Below are positions 1-10,982 of a stretch of 64,000 nucleotides of DNA, piece by piece. Made by a program: the position numbers and the translations under genes. The DNA is taken from NCBI RefSeq assembly GCF_015291745.1, contig NZ_CP030059.1, positions 6,351,501-6,415,500 on the forward strand, read 5' to 3'. Origin of the DNA: Bradyrhizobium sp. CCBAU 53351. Its GTDB lineage: Bacteria; Pseudomonadota; Alphaproteobacteria; Rhizobiales; Xanthobacteraceae. The notes under the pieces are model-generated. The model was not told the DNA's origin, did not search any database, and was given only the letters and a program-made list of their open reading frames with translations. Position 1 is the first letter of the stretch. Each line of letters begins with the position of its first letter.

Positions 1-1190
1 GCGTAATAGACCACGGCCCAGTCGGCCTTCTCCGCTTCCTCCGCGAAGGCCTTCAACGCGTCGAAGAACCTGTCGCGGGTGAGGTCACTGACGGACATCA
101 CTGTCTGGAAGCCGACGTCGCGCAGCACACTCGCGATCAGCCTGGAATCGCGCGGCGGATTGGGCAAAGCATGGACGTTCTTGTAGGCGCCGTTGCCGAT
201 CACCAGCGCGACGCGGCGGCCGGTGGGTGCGCTCCCCGGCGTCAGCGCGGCGAGCCGCTCCTGCGCGATGGCGCGGGCGCGCGCAACTTCGGTGTCGTCG
301 AACTTCGTCAGCGAATAGGCCGCGGCGCGATAGTCGGCGCGGGCTTGCGCCAGGTCCTTCCGGCGCTCGTAGACCTGGCCGCGGCCGGAATGTGCACGGA
401 CATTGTTCGGGTTGATCTGGAGGGCCGCGTTGTAGTCCTTCAGGGCGGCATCGAAGTCGCCCTTCATCATGCTGACATCGGCGCGATTGTTGATCACGAA
501 CACGTTCGTCGGCTGCTTCTCGATCAGGCGGTTGCAGTCGGCAAAGGCCTGGTCGAACTGCCTCATCATGCCGTAGGTGACGCAGCGGTTGCCGGCGATC
601 TGCGGGGCGGCCGGGTCGATCTTCTCGGCCTCGGCGAAGTCGGCGATCGCGCCGTCGAAATCCTTGAGCAGCGTCCGCGCGCGGGCGCGGTTGGTCCAGG
701 CCAGCAGGAATTTCGGCGTGTACTTGATCGACAGGCTGAAATCGTCGATCGCGCTTTGCAGCGCGCCGCGGCGTGCGTGAATGACGCCGCGGTTGTTGTA
801 GGGAACGCCATAGGCCGGGCGCTTCTGAAGCGCGAGATTGTAGTCCGCCATGGCGAGGTCGTCCTGGCCCTTGCGCTCATAAGCGATGCCGCGCAGGTTG
901 AGGGCGATGACGTAGTCCGGGTCGAGATCGAGCGCGATGGACAGGGTCTCGATCGCGTGGTCGTAGTCGCGCTTGTTGAGCTGCGTGGTTCCGCGCACGG
1001 AGAGCGCGATCGCCTTGTCCTTGCCACTGACCTTGTCGGCCTTCAGCAGATTTTCGCAGGCGCTCGCGCGGGCCTGGGCTTCCGCTTGGCGGTCACGGCA
1101 GATGGTGAGGTCGTCGGCCTGCGGGTCGGCAGCCGCGCCCGGCACGCCGGCGGCCAGGATGACGAGGGTCAGGGAAACGACGCGCAGCAT
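1..1190 (-). CDS. TPR-repeat protein with caspase-like (peptidase C14) domain, 3' part missing
   Basis: The start ATG at 1190 opens a secretion signal (MLRVVSLTLVILAAGVPGAA). About six tetratricopeptide repeats follow over residues 50-300, with alternating A/G/Y spacing such as NRGVIHARRGALQSAIDDF. A caspase-fold domain then begins (RVALVIGNGAYKNVHALPNP, with DSRLIASVLRDVGF). The window edge cuts the gene at DWAVVYYA, just before the G-H-G that carries the catalytic His in this family, so the His/Cys dyad cannot be checked. TPR plus caspase proteins of this kind are common in Bradyrhizobium and are presumed periplasmic; their targets are unknown. The gene is transcribed divergently from msrA across a gap of about 250 bp. 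Confidence 0.85.
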   Translation of the reverse strand, partial: MLRVVSLTLVILAAGVPGAAADPQADDLTICRDRQAEAQARASACENLLKADKVSGKDKAIALSVRGTTQLNKRDYDHAIETLSIALDLDPDYVIALNLRGIAYERKGQDDLAMADYNLALQKRPAYGVPYNNRGVIHARRGALQSAIDDFSLSIKYTPKFLLAWTNRARARTLLKDFDGAIADFAEAEKIDPAAPQIAGNRCVTYGMMRQFDQAFADCNRLIEKQPTNVFVINNRADVSMMKGDFDAALKDYNAALQINPNNVRAHSGRGQVYERRKDLAQARADYRAAAYSLTKFDDTEVARARAIAQERLAALTPGSAPTGRRVALVIGNGAYKNVHALPNPPRDSRLIASVLRDVGFQTVMSVSDLTRDRFFDALKAFAEEAEKADWAVVYY

Positions 1191-1444
1191 GGTGTCAGGC
1201 CTGCTCCAGCCAAATTCTTCTTGAGTCGATGATCGATCGCCCGGGTTCATCTAACGCGGAGTTCCCGGCCTCGCCAAGGTTGCGCTGGCCCCCCCCCGCG
1301 CGGCTCACGTCACGGACTCGTGTCCGTCCCGTCGTAACATTCGGCGGCTGCGTCCGTACCTCGGATGATGCGAAAGGGGCCGGACAACTGTTCGTCCGGC
1401 CCCGACCGTCCTAGACTGTCAGACCTTTCGAAAGAGGATCCGCC

Positions 1445-2149
1445 ATGCGCCGACCTGCCCTCGCCTCCCTGCTGGCCGCAACCACTGCCCTCTCGCTAAC
1501 CTTTGCGGCGCCGTCCCGGGCCGCCGAGGAGGCGGTCGTGATTCCCGCCCCCGCCATGGATGCGGCCCCCGCGAGCGGGATCCAGACCGCCGTGGTCGCT
1601 GGCGGTTGCTTCTGGGGCGTGCAGGGTGTCTTCCAGCACACCGCGGGCGTCGTCAATGCGGTCTCCGGCTATGCCGGCGGCACCAAGGCCACCGCCGACT
1701 ACCAGACCGTCTCGAGCGGCCGGACCGGCCATGCCGAATCGGTCGAGATCAAGTACGACCCGAAGAAGATCTCCTACGGCAAGATCCTCCAGATCTACTT
1801 CTCGGTGGTGCACGACCCGACCCAGCTCAACCGCCAGGGTCCCGACGTCGGCCCGCAATATCGCTCGGCCGTCTTCACCACCTCGGACGAACAGAAGAAG
1901 GTGGCGGAGGCCTATATCGCCCAACTCAACGGCGCCAAGGTCTTCAGCAAGCCGATCGTGACCAAGGTCGGCGCGCTGGAGGCGTTCTACCCGGCGGAGG
2001 CCTACCACCAGGACTATCTGACCCTGCACCCGAACCAGCCCTACATCGCCTATAACGACCTGCCCAAGGTCGAGAACCTCAAAAAGCTGTTCGCGGATAA
2101 CTACATTGAAAAGCCGACGCTGGTCAGTGCCAGCAAGGCCACCAACTGA
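1445..2149 (+). CDS. msrA: Peptide-methionine (S)-S-oxide reductase MsrA, predicted exported
   Basis: It reduces the S epimer of methionine sulfoxide in proteins. The catalytic motif GGCFWGVQ lies near residues 53-60, and the family motifs GYAGG, GHAESVE and YHQDYL follow in order. The first 27 residues look like a Sec signal peptide (basic MRR, hydrophobic core, AxA-type site before AEEAVV), so the enzyme probably works in the periplasm. The length is normal for MsrA plus a leader. The SD-like AAAGAGGAT lies upstream of ATG 1445. The next gene, msrB, starts 30 bp downstream and handles the R epimer, so the two probably form an operon. MsrB has no leader, which would split the pair between compartments. 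Confidence 0.95.
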   Translation: MRRPALASLLAATTALSLTFAAPSRAAEEAVVIPAPAMDAAPASGIQTAVVAGGCFWGVQGVFQHTAGVVNAVSGYAGGTKATADYQTVSSGRTGHAESVEIKYDPKKISYGKILQIYFSVVHDPTQLNRQGPDVGPQYRSAVFTTSDEQKKVAEAYIAQLNGAKVFSKPIVTKVGALEAFYPAEAYHQDYLTLHPNQPYIAYNDLPKVENLKKLFADNYIEKPTLVSASKATN

Positions 2150-2179
2150 TCGCAAGATCACTTCAAGAACGGGAGACCC

Positions 2180-2599
2180 ATGCCCGACACCAAGACGAAG
2201 ACCACCGACGACAAGGTCATCAAGAGCGAAGAGCAGTGGCGGCGCGAATTGTCGCCGATGCAGTACGCGGTGCTGCGCGAGAAGGCGACCGAGCGTCCCT
2301 TCTCGGGCGAATACGAGCACGACCACCGCGCCGGCACTTATGTCTGCGCCGGCTGCGGCAATGTGCTATTCGAGTCAGACGCCAAGTTCGATTCCGGCTG
2401 CGGCTGGCCGAGTTTCACCGCGCCTGCCGTCGAGAGCCATATCGACGAGGAGCGGGATGCCAGCCACGGCATGATCCGCACCGAGGTGCTCTGCTCCAAG
2501 TGCAGCGGCCATCTTGGCCATGTCTTTCCCGACGGCCCGGGGCCGACCGGCCTGCGCTACTGCATCAATTCGGCGGCGCTGAAGCTGGAGCCGAAATAA
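2180..2599 (+). CDS. msrB: Peptide-methionine (R)-S-oxide reductase MsrB
   Basis: It reduces methionine-R-sulfoxide. At 139 residues it is a standard single-domain MsrB. Two CxxC pairs that bind structural zinc are visible (CAGC near residue 54 and CSKC near residue 103). GCGWPSF precedes the catalytic RYCINSAAL near the C-terminus, where the Cys is the catalytic residue. The start ATG at 2180 follows a GGGAG ribosome-binding sequence. There is no signal peptide, so it is cytosolic. It sits directly behind the apparently exported MsrA and is followed by a strong hairpin terminator. Confidence 0.95.
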   Translation: MPDTKTKTTDDKVIKSEEQWRRELSPMQYAVLREKATERPFSGEYEHDHRAGTYVCAGCGNVLFESDAKFDSGCGWPSFTAPAVESHIDEERDASHGMIRTEVLCSKCSGHLGHVFPDGPGPTGLRYCINSAALKLEPK

Positions 2600-2606
2600 T
2601 CGGCCT

Positions 2607-2641
2607 GGGCGGTCGGGTTCCTTCATGGAACCCGACCGCCC
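2607..2641 (+). terminator. Rho-independent-type terminator of msrAB
   Basis: A perfect 15-bp inverted repeat (GGGCGGTCGGGTTCC and its complement) encloses a 5-nt loop, TTCAT. A pyrimidine-rich tract containing TTTTCTTCT follows six bases later. It starts 7 bp after the msrB stop codon. Confidence 0.8.
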
Positions 2642-2707
2642 GATGTGCTTTTCTTCTCTGGCGGTGCGGCCGATCATCGCATCTTGGCGGCCGCCAGGGA
2701 GGAAGCC

Positions 2708-2869
2708 ATGCTCGGAACCATCCTAATCATCCTGGTGATCATTTATCTGCTCGGGGGCCTGTCCGGCCGCATGGGCGGTTATGGCTATGGCCTCGGCCAT
2801 TCCGGCATGGGGATCGGGGGCGTCGTGCTCGTGGTGCTGGTCGTCCTGCTGCTTCTTGGAAAATTGTAA
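2708..2869 (+). CDS. DUF3309-like small membrane protein
   Basis: This is a 53-residue protein starting MLGTILIILVIIYLLGG. It has two hydrophobic segments (about residues 2-17 and 37-51) joined by a Gly/Tyr-rich linker, GGYGYGLGHSGMGIGG. This matches the layout of the DUF3309 family of rhizobial and proteobacterial mini-proteins, whose function is unknown. ATG 2708 is chosen over an in-frame upstream start because GGGAGGAAG sits immediately before it and the family starts with MLGTI. The gene stands alone between the msrAB terminator and an AT-rich gap. Confidence 0.75.
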   Translation: MLGTILIILVIIYLLGGLSGRMGGYGYGLGHSGMGIGGVVLVVLVVLLLLGKL

Positions 2870-3082
2870 ATCATATAAAATATTGAAATTGCTACATTTA
2901 TTGCAGCTGCGGGGCTGCCATGCGTGGATTCATCATCTCCCATCGCAGGGGTCGCATTTTTGTCAAAACGGCCTATATTAGAGGGCGAAAATGGCATGTG
3001 CGGCGGGCCCGCTCGATTGCGGCCCTGCCCTCCCAAACCCCACGCGCTTAAAGCCCCAGAGAAGATCACGAGGTCTTTGACC

Positions 3083-3376
3083 ATGCGTCCACTGCGTCCG
3101 TTCAACTTCAACACCTCCGCCGAACTCTTCCCCGCCGCGATCCGCAAGAAGAAGCGTGCGGGCTTCACTTATCGCCGGTTCGGCACCGCGGCCGAAGCCG
3201 TGCAGTTCGCGATGGAGCAGTTGCCGACGGATTCGCTGAACGGCGCCTATCTCCAGGTCGAGGAAGCGCGCTTCGACCAGAACGGCATCCGCTCGCTCTA
3301 TGAGAGCGAAGCCTTCCCGCTGCCCCGCCGCCCCAAGCCGGCGCAGACGGCAGAGACCGACGCCGACGCGGCGTAA
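3083..3376 (+). CDS. Conserved hypothetical protein, 97 aa
   Basis: The product is small and basic at its N-terminus ([25 protein letters not shown]) with an acidic tail rich in Ala, Asp and Thr. It has no signal peptide, membrane segment or Cys cluster. The middle ([18 protein letters not shown]) could form an amphipathic helix. I recognise the style from alphaproteobacterial conserved hypotheticals but cannot assign a function. ATG 3083 is preceded by GAGGTCTTTGACC, an acceptable ribosome-binding sequence. The AT-rich leader at 2870-3080 probably contains the promoter. Confidence 0.7.
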   Translation: MRPLRPFNFNTSAELFPAAIRKKKRAGFTYRRFGTAAEAVQFAMEQLPTDSLNGAYLQVEEARFDQNGIRSLYESEAFPLPRRPKPAQTAETDADAA

Positions 3377-3465
3377 GTTTTCGCAAGCCTCCGATGTGCG
3401 CAGAAGGCGCGACGGCCGAAAGGTTGTCGCGCTTTTTGCGTTTTTGAACGCGGCGTTTCCGCAGC

Positions 3466-3497
3466 CGTCATGGCCAGGGACAAGCCCGGGCATGACG
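3466..3497. repeat. Short palindromic intergenic element
   Basis: The outer arms CGTCATGGCC and GGGCATGACG flank a CCAGGGACAAGCCCGGG core, giving an imperfect hairpin. The same core (GGGACAAGCCCGGGCATGACG) recurs at 13160-13180, so it is a dispersed bradyrhizobial intergenic repeat. Here it lies between two convergent genes. Confidence 0.6.
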
Positions 3498-3534
3498 ACC
3501 ATTCGGGCATGTTCGATTACGGAGAACGACGCTC

Positions 3535-4068
3535 TCAAATCCGCGGCTGCTTGTCGAGCCAGCGGCGGAGCAGACGCACGTTGCGCATGTTGGCGCGGAA
3601 CATGACGTCGAAAGCGTCGCCCGCGAACGGCACCATGCCGACCACGCCATCGAGCGCGACGTTGCCGAGCATGCGCGCGGTGAGGTACCAGGGCGCGCCC
3701 AGCGCGCGGGCCTCGCGCACCAGCCACAGCGAGATCGCCGTGGTGATGATGTCGCCGACCACGGGGATCAGACCGATCAGGCCGTCGATGCCGTAGCGGA
3801 TGTTGGTGCCGGGCAGGATGAAGGCGACGTCGAGCAGCTTTGCAATCGCCTCGAGCCGCGCGATCCGTTGCTCGCGCGTCAGATTGCCGAATGGATTGCC
3901 TTGCCCGAGGTCGAAGCGAAACTCGCGAAATCCCTGCTCAAGCGTTTCGGGGCGGATCTCATGGCCCTCCTGGTCGATGATCGGGCCGCGCGCCGCCTTG
4001 CCTGAGGTCGCATGCGAACCGCTCCCTGAACGGGACCTGCGCGGAGCGATGATATCGTCGTCGGACAT
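3535..4068 (-). CDS. DUF4112 domain-containing protein
   Basis: The protein has a low-complexity polar N-terminus (MSDDDIIAPRRSRSGSGS), then a domain from about residue 60 to the end. Its key stretches are FILPGTNIRYGIDGLIGLIP, VVGDIITTAISLWLV and GMVPFAGDAFDVMFRANMRN. The paired IPVVGD and VPFAGD motifs within hydrophobic segments are the hallmark of DUF4112, a small membrane-associated family of unknown function. Start 4068 is preferred because GAAGG lies 8 nt upstream; ATG 4074 is the alternative. The downstream repeat at 3466-3497 may help end transcription. Confidence 0.8.
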   Translation of the reverse strand: MSDDDIIAPRRSRSGSGSHATSGKAARGPIIDQEGHEIRPETLEQGFREFRFDLGQGNPFGNLTREQRIARLEAIAKLLDVAFILPGTNIRYGIDGLIGLIPVVGDIITTAISLWLVREARALGAPWYLTARMLGNVALDGVVGMVPFAGDAFDVMFRANMRNVRLLRRWLDKQPRI

Positions 4069-4134
4069 GGTCATGGCCTTCAAGAACGCACCGGCGCGGC
4101 GGAAGTTGCTGCGCCGCGCCCGAACGTCGCGCGC

Positions 4135-4560
4135 TCAGGTCGGCGCCGCCACCGCCTGCGGCTCCTTGATGTATCTATGCACGAGCCAGGACGAAATCAC
4201 CGCCGGTACAAACCCGACGAGGCCGTACAGGATGAACTGCACCGCACCCGAATCCGGCCCGCGCGAACTGTAGGTGAGCGAGGCCAGCACGAACGCGAAC
4301 AGGCCGACCAGCAGCATCCGTAAGCCCGGGCCGATCCGCCTGATATGGACCAGGATGTCGTCGACCGCGCCGATCATCAGCGAGGGCAGGACGCCGAACA
4401 GGTAGCTGTATTGCAGGGTCTTGAAGAACACCGCGAACAGCTTGCCGACCTCGCCGAGACTGGTCTGGGCCCAATAGCCGGACTGATAGGTCGTCGTCAG
4501 CAGCAGCAGGAACCCGCCGACGAACGGGCCAACCAGCGCAAACACCAGATAGCGTTTCAT
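4135..4560 (-). CDS. Conserved rhizobial membrane protein (probably DUF5413)
   Basis: This is a 141-residue integral membrane protein with four likely helices: near the N-terminus (YLVFALVGPFVGGFLLLLTT), in the middle (YSYLFGVLPSLMIGAVDDI), at MLLVGLFAFVLASL and at FILYGLVGFVPAVISSWLV. It resembles a Bradyrhizobium/Rhodopseudomonas family that I recall as DUF5413; the family number is from memory. No function is known. ATG 4560 (MKRYLVF) is the sensible start, as the codon before it is only TTG. It lies upstream of, and on the same strand as, the DUF4112 gene. Confidence 0.7.
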   Translation of the reverse strand: MKRYLVFALVGPFVGGFLLLLTTTYQSGYWAQTSLGEVGKLFAVFFKTLQYSYLFGVLPSLMIGAVDDILVHIRRIGPGLRMLLVGLFAFVLASLTYSSRGPDSGAVQFILYGLVGFVPAVISSWLVHRYIKEPQAVAAPT

Positions 4561-4702
4561 CAAACCCTCACACGTGTCCCGTGGTTATAGCAGTGCCACG
4601 GGAACCTTGAATAGCGGGGCGGGCTCTGCCTTTGGGGGAACAAGTGAGAAGGCGACGAGTTCAGACAGGACCTGAATCATCCCTGGCAGACTGGAGCCGC
4701 CG

Positions 4703-4945
4703 ATGGCCCGCAAATTTCTCCTGGCGACAATCACGCTGGCGGCCCTGAGCGGCCTGCCGAACGCATCTGCTCTCGCGCAAGGCCACATGGGCTCGCCGCA
4801 GGAGCAGCAGGCCTGCTCGCGGGACGCATCGCGCTTCTGCCGCAAGGACCTCGGCAATGACGGCGCGGTGCAAGGCTGCCTGCAGGCCAACCGGGCCAAG
4901 CTGTCGAAGTCGTGCAGCAAGGTTTTTCAGAGCCACGGCATGTGA
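4703..4945 (+). CDS. Secreted Cys-rich repeat protein
   Basis: An 80-residue precursor with a clear signal peptide (MARKFLLATITLAALSGLPNASALA). The mature part has four Cys in the pattern C-x7-C-x11-C-x11-C (QQACSRDASRFCRKDL ... VQGCLQANRAKLSKSCSKVF), as in short Cys-rich-repeat proteins of rhizobia. Disulfide-stabilised periplasmic function is inferred; no role is known. A paralogue with the same Cys framework lies at 5470-5766, and a small unrelated gene sits between them. Confidence 0.8.
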   Translation: MARKFLLATITLAALSGLPNASALAQGHMGSPQEQQACSRDASRFCRKDLGNDGAVQGCLQANRAKLSKSCSKVFQSHGM

Positions 4946-4979
4946 GGACCCCAGTCCCCGGCGAACGGAGAGTGAAGCC

Positions 4980-5204
4980 ATGTTGCGCGACGAACAGCTC
5001 TCGATCCTGCGGGACATCAGCCAGTCCGTTGCCTTCGCCGACGACCGGCAAGGCAAGATGGGGCAATTGATCGCCGACGGCTATGTGATGAAGGACGGTG
5101 ACCTGTTCGAGCTCACCGCCAAAGGCGTCACCGCCGTCGAGGAACACGCCGCCGCGCTTGGTGCGAGCGATGTGGAACAAGCGGCGCGTACTCCGATCGG
5201 CTGA
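4980..5204 (+). CDS. Hypothetical small cytosolic protein, 74 aa
   Basis: The product begins MLRDEQLSILRDISQS and contains GYVMKDGDLFELTAKGVTAV, a helix-turn-beta pattern reminiscent of the wing of a small winged-helix protein. No known family is recognised. There is no signal peptide and no Cys. ATG 4980 is preceded by GGAGAGTGAAGCC, a good ribosome-binding sequence, and lies 34 bp after the upstream Cys-rich gene, so co-transcription is likely. Confidence 0.65.
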   Translation: MLRDEQLSILRDISQSVAFADDRQGKMGQLIADGYVMKDGDLFELTAKGVTAVEEHAAALGASDVEQAARTPIG

Positions 5205-5469
5205 TCCGATCGCGCGCGCACGCCTTCTGCGTGACGTTCACGCAACAACTGCAATTTCATTCGTGCCGACCATTGCGGTCGCGCGGCAATGGCGCATACT
5301 TCGCTCGGGCGGCGCAGCACTTTTCGATTCGAACAATCAAGAAATCGAGCGACCACATGCGGGACCAGAGTTCCCGGCGTGAAGGCTGTGACATGCGGCA
5401 AATCAAGTCGCGTGCGGCGCCCCAAAAACCAAGTGGCTCAAGCCCAGGGACATCGGGGACCCATTCTGC

Positions 5470-5766
5470 ATGACACGCACTCAGACCATCGCTTCGCTGT
5501 TGAAGACCACCGCTTCGCTGTTGGCCGTCGCAACCACCGCCATCGCGCTCCAGACCTCACCCGGCCTCGCCTTCTCGTCCGAAGCCCAGCAGATGTGCAC
5601 GGGCGATGCGATGCGGCTGTGCTCCAGTGAAATCCCTGATATCCCGCGGGTCAGAGCCTGCATGGTGCGGAACAAGGCGCAGGTCAGCCCCGGCTGCCGC
5701 GCCGTGATGGACCGCGAAGCGGCTGCCGGCACCTCATCGCGCAAGCGGGAAGCGGCGGCGCAGTAG
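5470..5766 (+). CDS. Secreted Cys-rich repeat protein, paralogue of the 4703 gene
   Basis: A 98-residue precursor with a hydrophobic leader (LLAVATTAIALQTSPGLAFS). The mature region repeats the four-Cys layout of its neighbour: QQMCTGDAMRLCSSEIPD ... VRACMVRNKAQVSPGCRAVM. The two proteins share the C-x(6-7)-C-x(11-12)-C-x(11)-C frame and positions such as A/S-R-D/A and NRAKLS/NKAQVS, so they look like an old duplication. The product is presumed periplasmic with unknown role. A bradyrhizobial repeat follows 8 bp after the stop. Confidence 0.78.
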   Translation: MTRTQTIASLLKTTASLLAVATTAIALQTSPGLAFSSEAQQMCTGDAMRLCSSEIPDIPRVRACMVRNKAQVSPGCRAVMDREAAAGTSSRKREAAAQ

Positions 5767-5773
5767 CTGCACT

Positions 5774-5900
5774 CGTCATTCCGGGGCGACGCGTCAGCGT
5801 CGCGCCCGGAATCCATCGTGCTGCACGGTATTCTTGCAAATGGATTCTCAGGTGCGCAATTGCACACCTGAGTTCGCGCTGTGCGCGCCCCGGAATGACG
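5774..5900. repeat. 127-bp bradyrhizobial palindromic repeat with 15-bp terminal inverted repeats
   Basis: The ends CGTCATTCCGGGGCG (5774-5788) and CGCCCCGGAATGACG (5886-5900) are perfect inverted repeats. An inner near-perfect hairpin is built on CTCAGGTGCG ... CACACCTGAG. The element separates two convergent genes and encodes nothing. It resembles the very common ATTCCGGG...GAATGACG mosaic of Bradyrhizobium genomes. Confidence 0.8.
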
Positions 5901-5919
5901 GAAGAGGGATTGACTCGAC

Positions 5920-7530
5920 CTAATCGCCCCACTGCGCGAAGGCGTCGTTGAAGGCGCGCTCGCCGGGGGCGCCCTTCTCGATGGCGATGATGGCGCGGCG
6001 CTGGTTGGCGTAGACCAGCGGCACGTCGAACCACGAGCGCTCCTTCAGGAGCTGGACGTTGCGGGCGCGGTCGGCATCGACGTTGGACAGGCCGACCAGG
6101 AAGAAGCCGTCGGTCACCTTCACCGCGAGGCCTGCGAGCGGCGTGCCGCGCGCCTGCTCGTTCGACTTCATCAGGATGCCCGGCACGTTGGAGACGCTGC
6201 CGCCCGGAAAGTCCGGCGGCAGGATGAAGGTCAGCTCCGCCGTGTGGCTCGCCGGCAGCGAGGAATCGGTGTTGCGGCGGAACGACATCGTCATCTTGAA
6301 CTTGCGATCGGGAATCTCGATGTCGGCGCGCACGGCGACGTCGGCCTTCTGGGCGCCCGAGGCCTTGATCGGCTCCAGCCGCCACACCACCGAGCCGACA
6401 TATTGCTTGCCCTTCGGATCGGAGGGATCCTCGTCGTAGAGCACGACCTTCTGCGCCACCGGCGCGACCGGCTGGTCGCTGGCCGAAGGCTGACCGACCC
6501 GATCGGGGATCTTCGGCTTGCTCTGCGGCTGCGCGGGATTGTTCGGCGCCTCCACCACCTGGGTCGGCGAGGACTTGATGAGATTGGTCGCGATCTGGAG
6601 TAGCGGCTTGCCCCAGAGGATGCCGGCGCCGACCAGGATCAGCACGATGCCGACGGCGATCGCGCTCTTGAACGGGAAGGCGGAGCCGGTGCGGACGCGC
6701 TTCTTGGCGTCGCGCTCGGGCGCGATGCGCGGACGCGGCGAAGGCGGTTGCGGCGCGTAGCGCTCCGCCTCCTCGATCGACTCGTCGTAGGAATAGGGTG
6801 CGTCCTGCTCGCCGGCGCGGTTTTCCAGGCTCGGCTCGAGCCGGTCGAATTCCGGCGAGGGCGAAGGCACGTTGGCGTAGGTACGGCGCGCGGCGCGGCT
6901 GGCCTGCGCGGCCGCGCCGCCGAGATCATTGGCATCGGCCGTGATGTCACGGAAGCCGCGCACGCCCGGTGCCGGCGGCAGGGATGGCGGAGGTCCCATA
7001 TCAGGAGGACGGCGCCCACCGGCGCGATCGCGTCCGGCCGCCGGCGGCTCCGGCATCGGTGGCGGCGCAGACGGTGCCGGTTGGCGCGGAGCGTCAAAGC
7101 GGGGCGCGCGCGGCGGACGCTGGGCATCGCCCTGGTCGTCGACGTTGAAGGACGGACGGTCGGCCCGTGGCGGCGGCGGAGCCGGACGCGCCCGCGGTTG
7201 GGACGGCGCGGCTGCAGCCGCATTGCCTTCGGTGGCTCTTGTGCTGGCGCGGCGAAACGCATCGCCGCTGCCGCCGCTGCGCCCGCCGCCGCCGGGGCGC
7301 GAGGCCTCGCGGGCGCGCTGGGCCGCCTCCGATTCGACCTTGCGGACGGCCTCCTCCAGCGACAACCTCTCGCGGGTGATCTCGGATTCGGAGAGCGGCG
7401 GCTGCACGCTGCGCAACTGCGCGATGAGGGCCGTGCGCGCCCGCTCATAAAGCGCGCGACGGCTCTCGCCGGGAGCGTTGGGGTCCAGGGCGGCAATAGC
7501 GCGGGCGATCAGCGGATAGTAATCAGCCAT
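5920..7530 (-). CDS. Proline-rich single-pass membrane protein, function unknown
   Basis: The 536-residue product has three parts. Residues 1-90 are helical and charged (MADYYPLIARAIAALDPNAP, then a segment rich in Glu, Arg and Ala). Residues 90-270 are a long disordered region rich in Pro, Arg, Ala and Gly. One transmembrane helix follows near residues 285-305 (SAIAVGIVLILVGAGILWG). The C-terminal domain of about 200 residues is globular and beta-rich (VVLYDEDPSDPKGKQYVGSV ... RKFKMTMSFRRNTD ... FNDAFAQWGD). I recognise it only as a conserved bradyrhizobial hypothetical; the topology suggests an extracytoplasmic C-terminal domain tethered by the helix. It lies 37 bp downstream of purA on the same strand. 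Confidence 0.75.
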   Translation of the reverse strand: MADYYPLIARAIAALDPNAPGESRRALYERARTALIAQLRSVQPPLSESEITRERLSLEEAVRKVESEAAQRAREASRPGGGGRSGGSGDAFRRASTRATEGNAAAAAPSQPRARPAPPPPRADRPSFNVDDQGDAQRPPRAPRFDAPRQPAPSAPPPMPEPPAAGRDRAGGRRPPDMGPPPSLPPAPGVRGFRDITADANDLGGAAAQASRAARRTYANVPSPSPEFDRLEPSLENRAGEQDAPYSYDESIEEAERYAPQPPSPRPRIAPERDAKKRVRTGSAFPFKSAIAVGIVLILVGAGILWGKPLLQIATNLIKSSPTQVVEAPNNPAQPQSKPKIPDRVGQPSASDQPVAPVAQKVVLYDEDPSDPKGKQYVGSVVWRLEPIKASGAQKADVAVRADIEIPDRKFKMTMSFRRNTDSSLPASHTAELTFILPPDFPGGSVSNVPGILMKSNEQARGTPLAGLAVKVTDGFFLVGLSNVDADRARNVQLLKERSWFDVPLVYANQRRAIIAIEKGAPGERAFNDAFAQWGD

Positions 7531-7567
7531 TTCAACTCAACTATACCCGCGTCCTGGTAAGAGATCG

Positions 7568-10160
<2,593 letters not shown>

Positions 10161-10164
10161 CGCC

Positions 10165-10389
10165 TCAATGCGAAACCTTCTTTCTGTGCGCGTATTTCGG
10201 ATTGATGCCGCAAGAGGCACGCGTGCCGGACGCCGTGACCCGGCACTGCTCATAAGTATTGAAGCTGCAATTTCCCGGATAGCCCCATTGATCCCCCTGT
10301 AGGCAATAGCGCGCCGCATGGGCCGGGGTGGTCCCCGCGGCGCACGACAGGACAAGGGCGGACAGACTGACCAGGGCAAGACGATGCAT
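10165..10389 (-). CDS. DUF3551 family secreted small protein
   Basis: A 74-residue precursor: signal peptide MHRLALVSLSALVLSCAAG ending at AHA, then ARYCLQGDQWGYPGNCSFNT and YEQCRVTASGTRASCGINPK. The Y-C-L-Q-G-x-x-W-G-Y-P-G-N-C and C-x-A/V-T-A-S-G-T-x-x-x-C-G-I-N-P pattern, with four conserved Cys, is diagnostic of DUF3551, a Bradyrhizobium-expanded family of unknown function. It is convergent with the EamA gene, with 4 bp between the stops. Confidence 0.85.
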   Translation of the reverse strand: MHRLALVSLSALVLSCAAGTTPAHAARYCLQGDQWGYPGNCSFNTYEQCRVTASGTRASCGINPKYAHRKKVSH

Positions 10390-10487
10390 GGGATTCTCCG
10401 ATGGCGCGCGGGAGGCTGACCCCGATTCCTTGCTGGCAAGCGGTGACGGACCATTGATCAAGATCAAGGCCGCGAGCCGGGCGGGGT

Positions 10488-10889
10488 TCAGCCGGCGCTG
10501 AACTTGCTGTAGGCCTCGCGCGTCGCGATGATGACGTGCTCGGCGCAGCCGTTGACGCGATGCGGATCGGCTTCACGCTCGTAGGCTTGCGACGTCATCA
10601 TGTCGAGGAAGGCCGCAACGGACGGGTAATAGACCAGCGCGACGAAATCCCAGTCATGGCCCGCGTGCGGTCCGAGCGCGACAGCCTTGGCCTCGCCGGT
10701 CCAGAGCAAGGTGCCGCCGCGGGCCTTGATCATCGGCACCGTGACGGCGCTGTAGCGCAAATAGGCGTCCCAGCCGGACCCGTCACCGTCGCGCGAGCGC
10801 GCGTGGAAACGCATCAGGTTCAGCATCACCACCGACGCCTGCGGATCGAGCTGCTCCAGGCCCTCGACGTTCAACATATTAACCGCCAA
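10488..10889 (-). CDS. DUF1330 family protein
   Basis: A soluble protein of about 133 residues with a ferredoxin-like alpha+beta pattern: ASVVMLNLMRF, then YLRYSAVTVPMIKARGGTLL, then DWDFVALVYYPSVAAFLDMM and HVIIATREAY. These match DUF1330, a dimeric alpha/beta-barrel family with no defined reaction. Start choice: GAGGAGGTG lies 4-5 nt before a TTG at 10889, giving LAVNMLNVEG with Met as the first residue. The upstream ATG at 10916 has no SD. The gene is divergent from the second EamA gene. Confidence 0.75.
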   Translation of the reverse strand: MAVNMLNVEGLEQLDPQASVVMLNLMRFHARSRDGDGSGWDAYLRYSAVTVPMIKARGGTLLWTGEAKAVALGPHAGHDWDFVALVYYPSVAAFLDMMTSQAYEREADPHRVNGCAEHVIIATREAYSKFSAG

Positions 10890-10982
10890 TGGCACCTCCT
10901 CGGGGTTTGCCTGCATTGTAGCATTGCGACCCTGTGACTTGTGCCCCAACGCCAATCCGGCGCAAGCTCCAATCCAACGCCA

